From: DASQEH01 sp035633755
Lineage (GTDB): Bacteria > Actinomycetota > Actinomycetes > Propionibacteriales > Nocardioidaceae
Length of the DNA stretch: 64,000 nucleotides
Direction of reading: 5' to 3'
Assembly (NCBI GenBank): GCA_035633755.1
Contig: DASQEH010000052.1
Coordinates: 109,428 to 173,427 of the forward strand
Shown: positions 60,588 through 64,000 of the stretch, piece after piece
How the letters are laid out: each line of letters opens with the position of its first letter
Position numbering within the stretch: position 1 is the first letter of the stretch
Position numbers and translations under genes: made by a program
The notes under the pieces: generated by a model
The model's database searches: none
Told to the model about the DNA's origin: nothing
Seen by the model: the letters and a program-made list of their open reading frames with translations, nothing else

Positions 60588-61355
60588 TCATCGACGGTCG
60601 AAGACCCAGCACTGCGCGCGGTACGGCAGACCCAACGACTGCCCGCCATCAGCAGCAGCATCGAACAGCTGCCCGACCCGTTCGAACAGCTCTCGGCGGC
60701 GGTGCAGCTCCATGGCGGTCACGTACGACCTCGAGGCGACGAGTCCGATGAGACCGTCCCGGTCGACCTCCTGCGTGTGCCGGAACTCGCAGTACTGGGG
60801 TCGCTCGAAGAGCGGCGACTGCCGCACCTCCTCGACCGAGGCGGTTGCCCAGTTGCCGCTGAGCTGATCCGGCTGGACCGACCGGAGAAGCTCTCCGAAC
60901 CGGCGTGGCCAAACATCGGGCTCGTCACGGGTGTTCCACACCAGTCCCAGCCGACCGCCGGTCCGCAGCACCGAGGCGATCTGCGGCAGCGCAGCGGCGG
61001 CGTCGAACCAATGGAAGGCTGTGGCGACCGTCACCGCGTCGAAGGAGCCCGGCGCGAAGGGGAGCGCCTCGGCTCTGGCTTGTACCGACGGCACCGCGCA
61101 GCCGGTGGACCGCATCGTCGACAGCATGGACAAGCCGTGCTCGGCGGCGACGACGTGATGGCCGAGTGCCTCGAGGACCGACGTCAAGGCGCCGGTCCCG
61201 GCGGCGAGGTCCAGGACGTACGCCGGTACGTCGCCGACGAGCCAGGCGCCTGCCTTGACCGGATACGCCGGCCGAGAGGCCGCGTACGTCGAGGCGCCGC
61301 TGTCGAAGCTTGTGGACAGCCGGCGCTGCGTGCCCCTGTCCAGGTCAGGCGGCAC
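60588..61355 (-). CDS. Class I SAM-dependent methyltransferase
   Basis: A 255-residue methyltransferase with motif I YVLDLAAGTGALTSVL (about 46-61), acidic loop HHVVAAEHGLSML, DAVTVATAFHWFD (motif IV of the Methyltransf_11 group) and RTGGRLGLVWNTRDEP. The pattern resembles Tam/Crg1-like small-molecule methyltransferases. Same strand as the sulfotransferase (49 bp apart) and menF (9 bp apart), so it may be part of either unit; the target is unknown. Confidence 0.75.
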   Translation of the reverse strand: MPPDLDRGTQRRLSTSFDSGASTYAASRPAYPVKAGAWLVGDVPAYVLDLAAGTGALTSVLEALGHHVVAAEHGLSMLSTMRSTGCAVPSVQARAEALPFAPGSFDAVTVATAFHWFDAAAALPQIASVLRTGGRLGLVWNTRDEPDVWPRRFGELLRSVQPDQLSGNWATASVEEVRQSPLFERPQYCEFRHTQEVDRDGLIGLVASRSYVTAMELHRRRELFERVGQLFDAAADGGQSLGLPYRAQCWVFDRR

Positions 61356-61364
61356 GACTCGGCG

Positions 61365-62618
61365 TCACGACGAGAGGGCGTCGCGCACGGGCACGAACTT
61401 GGCCGCGGCTTCGGCCAGCTCGGACTCGGGGTCTGATTCCGCGACGATCCCGCAGCCCGCGAACAGCCGAACGCGGCTGCCCTCGTACTCGGCGGCCCGC
61501 AGGGCGATACCCCACTCGCCGTCACCATCGGCATCCATCCAGCCCACCGGCCCGGCGTACCGGCCCCGGTCCATCTGCTCGAGCTCGGCGATCAGTGCGA
61601 CAGCCTCGGTCGTCGGGGTGCCTCCTACTGCTGCGCTGGGGTGCAGAGCCGACGCGAGGCCGAGGGAGGACGCGTCCCCGTCGAGCACGCCGGTCACATC
61701 GGTCGCCAGGTGCATGACGTTGGGCAGGTGAAGGACGAAGGGACTCTCCGGGACGTTCATGCTCGTGCAGTACGGCGCCAATGCGTCAGCGACAGAGCGG
61801 ACCGCGAACTCGTGCTCCTCGAGGTCCTTGGACGACCGAGCCAACGCTGCGGCGAGGGCAAGGTCGTGAGCGTCGTCACCGGTACGCCTGATGGTGCCGG
61901 CCAGGACCCGGCTGGTCACCAGGCCTCGCTCGCGCCTCGTCAGCATCTCTGGCGTCGCCCCGAACAGGCCGTCGACGTGGAACGTCCAGCACGACGGGTA
62001 GCGCTCTGCCAGCCGGGTCAGCGCCGAGCGGACGTCCAGCGGCTCGTCCAGCTCCGCGACGAGGTCGCGTGCCAGGACCACTTTGGCGAGCTCTCCCGCG
62101 CGGATGCGGCGGACCGCTTCGGCGACGATGACCTCCCAGCCGGCCCCGCTGAGCGCGCCGTCGGTGAAGACGGCTCCCGTCGGTGTCGCTGCCGGCTCGC
62201 TAATTCGTAGCTCCGGTGACGCAGGGAGGGCGCCTGCCGAGATCGTGGTCACCCAGGAGGAGCTGCCCCGGCGCCCCACCACCACCTCCGGCACGACGAG
62301 GACTGAGCTGCCCGGGGAGTCCGCGTAGCCGAAGGAGCCGAAGCAGACCAGCCCGCTGCCGGGCAGACCCGCCTCGTTGCGCACGACGCTGCGCCGCGAC
62401 ACGTCCTTCCACCAACGCTCGGCGGCCGAGAAGCGTCCGGCGCCGCCGCACTCGAAGCGGGCCGTCTCGCCCCAGGCCACCAGACCATCGCCACGATGCA
62501 GCCACGACAGCGGCGACGTCGGCGGGAGCAGTGACGGAAGCGACTGCGGCGTCTGCGTCAGGACGCTTCGCGCCACGAGGGGTACCGCCTCGTGTGCACC
62601 GCCCGCAACGCTGGTCAC
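61365..62618 (-). CDS. menF: Isochorismate synthase MenF
   Basis: Converts chorismate to isochorismate for menaquinone (MenD substrate). The 417 residues carry the chorismate-binding domain from about 160: VRRIRAGELAKVVLARDLVA, FGATPEMLTRRERGLVTSRV, LAGTIRRTGDD, SSKDLEEHEFAVRSV, LHPSAAVGGTPTTEAVALI and GWMDADGDGEWGIALRAAE. The lysine in ELAKVVL and the GGTPT motif separate it from anthranilate synthase. A siderophore entC role is possible but the men neighbours make MenF likelier. Divergent from menG by 53 bp. Confidence 0.88.
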   Translation of the reverse strand: MTSVAGGAHEAVPLVARSVLTQTPQSLPSLLPPTSPLSWLHRGDGLVAWGETARFECGGAGRFSAAERWWKDVSRRSVVRNEAGLPGSGLVCFGSFGYADSPGSSVLVVPEVVVGRRGSSSWVTTISAGALPASPELRISEPAATPTGAVFTDGALSGAGWEVIVAEAVRRIRAGELAKVVLARDLVAELDEPLDVRSALTRLAERYPSCWTFHVDGLFGATPEMLTRRERGLVTSRVLAGTIRRTGDDAHDLALAAALARSSKDLEEHEFAVRSVADALAPYCTSMNVPESPFVLHLPNVMHLATDVTGVLDGDASSLGLASALHPSAAVGGTPTTEAVALIAELEQMDRGRYAGPVGWMDADGDGEWGIALRAAEYEGSRVRLFAGCGIVAESDPESELAEAAAKFVPVRDALSS

Positions 62619-62671
62619 AACGAACCAGCCTAGGGGGTCGGCGTCAGAAGCCGCATGCGACGCTGATCACC

Positions 62672-63373
62672 ATGAGCCGTGCCAGTCTGGACAAGCAACC
62701 GCGTGAGGTTGCTGCCATGTTCGACGAGGTGGCCAGCCGATACGACATCACCAACGACGTGCTCTCCGTCTTCCAGGACCGCCGCTGGCGTCGAGCGGTC
62801 ACCTCTGCCGTGGGCGCACAGCGGGGTGAGCGTGTGCTGGACCTGGCGGCCGGCACCGGCACCAGCACAGAGCCGTTCATCGCAGCCGGCGCCACTGCCG
62901 TCGCCTGCGACTTCTCGGTTGGCATGCTCTCGGTGGGCCGGCGTGCCCGGCCGGACGTGCGCTTCGTGGCCGGCGACGCGACCCGGTTGCCGTTCGCGGA
63001 CGGGACCTTCGACGCTGTGACCATCTCTTTCGGGCTGCGCAACCTGCACGACGTCGACGAGGGCCTGAGTGAGATGTTGCGGGTCACGCGGCACGGCGGG
63101 CGGCTGGTGGTCTGCGAGTTCAGCCAGCCCACGTTCGCTCCCTTCCGCACCGTCTACGTCGAGTACCTGATGAAGGCGCTGCCCTACGTGGCCACCAGGG
63201 TGTCGTCGAGCCCCGACTCCTACGTCTACCTCGCCGAGTCGATCCAGGCATGGCCGGATCAGCAGGCGTTGGCCACGGTGATCGGGCGGTCCGGCTGGGA
63301 GGGTGTCGAGTACCGCAACCTGTCCGGAGGCATCGTCGCCCTCCACCGCGCCACTGCTGACAAAGGACAATGA
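62672..63373 (+). CDS. menG: Demethylmenaquinone methyltransferase MenG (UbiE)
   Basis: C-methylates demethylmenaquinone, the final ring step. The 233 residues begin with the UbiE-specific FDEVASRYDITNDVLSVFQD and contain RVLDLAAGTGTSTEPFIAAG, VTISFGLRNLHDVDEGLSEM and CEFSQPTFAPFRTVYVEYL, then the C-terminal YRNLSGGIVALHRA. The ATG at 62672 was chosen by the family N-terminus. Downstream gene starts four bases after the stop. Confidence 0.95.
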   Translation: MSRASLDKQPREVAAMFDEVASRYDITNDVLSVFQDRRWRRAVTSAVGAQRGERVLDLAAGTGTSTEPFIAAGATAVACDFSVGMLSVGRRARPDVRFVAGDATRLPFADGTFDAVTISFGLRNLHDVDEGLSEMLRVTRHGGRLVVCEFSQPTFAPFRTVYVEYLMKALPYVATRVSSSPDSYVYLAESIQAWPDQQALATVIGRSGWEGVEYRNLSGGIVALHRATADKGQ

Positions 63374-63377
63374 CGCG

Positions 63378-63809
63378 ATGACGCTCGACCGCTCCCTGCT
63401 GGCTCTTGCCGCCAGCCATGACCTTGGAGTCCTTGCCACGATCAAGCGTGACGGCAGACCGCAGCTGTCCAACGTCAACTACTTCTTGGACCCGGAAACC
63501 TTGCAGGCGAAGGTGTCGGTCCTCGACGGCCGTGCGAAGGTCGCCAACGTCCGCCGCGACGCGCGGGTGTCGATGCTCGTCTCCAGCGACGACGGCTGGT
63601 CGTATGCCGTCCTGGAAGGGACAGCCGAGCTGTCCGCGGTGGCGGCGGCGCCGGACGACGCGACGGTCGAGGAGCTCGTCGAGGTCTACCGCTCCATCCG
63701 AGGTGAAGAGCACCCGGACTGGGAGGAGTACCGCCGCGTCATGGTCGACGACCGGCGGCTCGTCCTGCGGCTAGCGGTGGAGCACGTCTACGGGCTGTCG
63801 CAGCACTGA
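63378..63809 (+). CDS. PPOX-class (split-barrel) flavin/F420-dependent oxidoreductase
   Basis: A 143-residue split beta-barrel protein of the pyridoxamine-phosphate-oxidase superfamily: LGVLATIKRDGRPQLSNVNY at the N-terminus, KVANVRRDARVSMLVSSDDG in the middle, and YRSIRGEEHPDWEEYRRVMV near the end. The sequence resembles actinobacterial enzymes annotated as F420-dependent; the cofactor cannot be proven here. AAAGGA within the menG tail serves as ribosome binding site, so it is coupled to menG. Confidence 0.83.
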   Translation: MTLDRSLLALAASHDLGVLATIKRDGRPQLSNVNYFLDPETLQAKVSVLDGRAKVANVRRDARVSMLVSSDDGWSYAVLEGTAELSAVAAAPDDATVEELVEVYRSIRGEEHPDWEEYRRVMVDDRRLVLRLAVEHVYGLSQH

Positions 63810-63846
63810 GCACCCCGGCTGCCGTGCCGCCGCTCGAGCAGGGCCG

Positions 63847-63852
63847 TAGAAT
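63847..63852 (+). promoter_or_regulatory. Predicted -10 box of the menJ-type gene
   Basis: TAGAAT is a close match to actinobacterial -10 elements. No good -35 is visible 16-18 bases upstream. Transcription from here would begin near 63859, placing the Rex-like site at about +11 to +28. Confidence 0.4.
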
Positions 63853-63868
63853 GAACATTGCACGACGC

Positions 63869-63886
63869 TAGTGAAGATTTTCACTT
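63869..63886. promoter_or_regulatory. Second Rex-like operator, upstream of menJ-type gene
   Basis: TAGTGAAGATTTTCACTT matches TTGTGAA-N4-TTCACAA at 11 of 14 specified positions, with the central GTGAA-N4-TTCAC core intact. It lies 53 bases before the ATG of the last gene. In Streptomyces and relatives Rex controls respiratory operons such as nuo and cyd, and the reductase gene is often followed by nuo genes, which would be beyond this window. Confidence 0.6.
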
Positions 63887-63938
63887 GCTCCGCAGCGCGC
63901 CCCGCAGCCATCCCGTTCGACAAGCAGAGGGCCTCCCC

Positions 63939-64000
63939 ATGATGAAGCGGACCGCCACCGAGCGGCAGGCCGACGTCATCATCGTGGGTGCAGGCCCGGG
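63939..64000 (+). CDS. Geranylgeranyl/menaquinone reductase family flavoprotein, 3'-truncated
   Basis: Only the first 20 codons are inside the window: MMKRTATERQADVIIVGAGP, ending in the start of the FAD-binding GxGxxG loop. AGAGGG precedes the ATG. The position after menG and a PPOX gene, as in many actinobacteria, suggests the geranylgeranyl-reductase family enzyme (MenJ) that saturates one isoprene of menaquinone. The identity rests mostly on context. Confidence 0.6.
   Translation, partial: MMKRTATERQADVIIVGAGP

Overview
The window is GC-rich bacterial DNA with frequent GTG/TTG starts, strong G/C third-position bias, Lsr2, DisA, a bS22-type micro-ribosomal protein and a BldN-like ECF sigma factor. 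Together these point to an actinobacterium (Actinomycetota, class Actinomycetes). The genus cannot be fixed from the sequence alone. I saw no rRNA or tRNA genes, insertion sequences, prophage or CRISPR array, and no stretch above 300 bases lacks a gene.

Layout, left to right. (1) 1-2473: end of a folate block (NTF2-like protein cut by the window edge, folB, folK, DUF3180 protein, a coiled-coil membrane protein). (2) 2484-7390: an osmoprotectant-type ABC importer and a polysaccharide pyruvyl transferase. (3) 7550-18301: DUF2520 oxidoreductase, panC, lysS, lsr2, clpC, mutY, a membrane-anchored protein, disA and radA. In general order this resembles the Mycobacterium tuberculosis region Rv3585-Rv3608. 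(4) 18362-29316: methyltransferase, VOC protein, Ppx/GppA, TIM-barrel isomerase, TetR plus ABC-2 exporter, small biotinyl protein, proline dehydrogenase, proC, DUF445, AcuC-like deacetylase, an HTH protein and a 33-residue bS22. This resembles Rv0496-Rv0500B. (5) 29388-31668: a DUF5667 membrane protein with Pro/Thr repeats and a BldN-like sigma factor. (6) 31857-45817: acyl-CoA ligase, glutaredoxin, then a tightly overlapped run rex-hemA-hemC-hemD-hemB-hemL-phosphatase-resA-ccdA-resB-ccsB. It makes heme precursors to uroporphyrinogen III and the cytochrome c assembly machine, behind a Rex-type operator. (7) 45929-52394: PLDc_N protein, threonine dehydratase, DUF4229 protein, menA, menE, menC, menD. 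(8) 52516-60538: a surface-sugar island with a sialyltransferase-like enzyme, a coiled-coil protein, a complete six-activity pseudaminic acid pathway in five genes (one a PseG-PseH fusion), and a sulfotransferase. (9) 60588-64000: methyltransferase, isochorismate synthase, menG, a PPOX-fold protein, and the start of a menaquinone/geranylgeranyl reductase behind a second Rex-like site.

How it fits together. Heme synthesis, cytochrome c maturation and menaquinone synthesis are parts of one respiratory build programme. The two Rex-like sites suggest that NADH/NAD+ balance controls at least its first and last operons. The sugar island sits between menD and the menF/menG genes and encodes CMP-pseudaminic acid plus a plausible transferase and sulfotransferase, which suggests a decorated cell-surface nonulosonic acid glycan. 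Other points worth a look are a 35-bp tandem duplication that creates a 12-codon relay ORF between menC and menD, a 20-bp palindrome covering the start codon of the TetR-linked exporter, mutY reading through the clpC hairpin and 124 bp into clpC, and a compositionally odd lysS/lsr2 segment.
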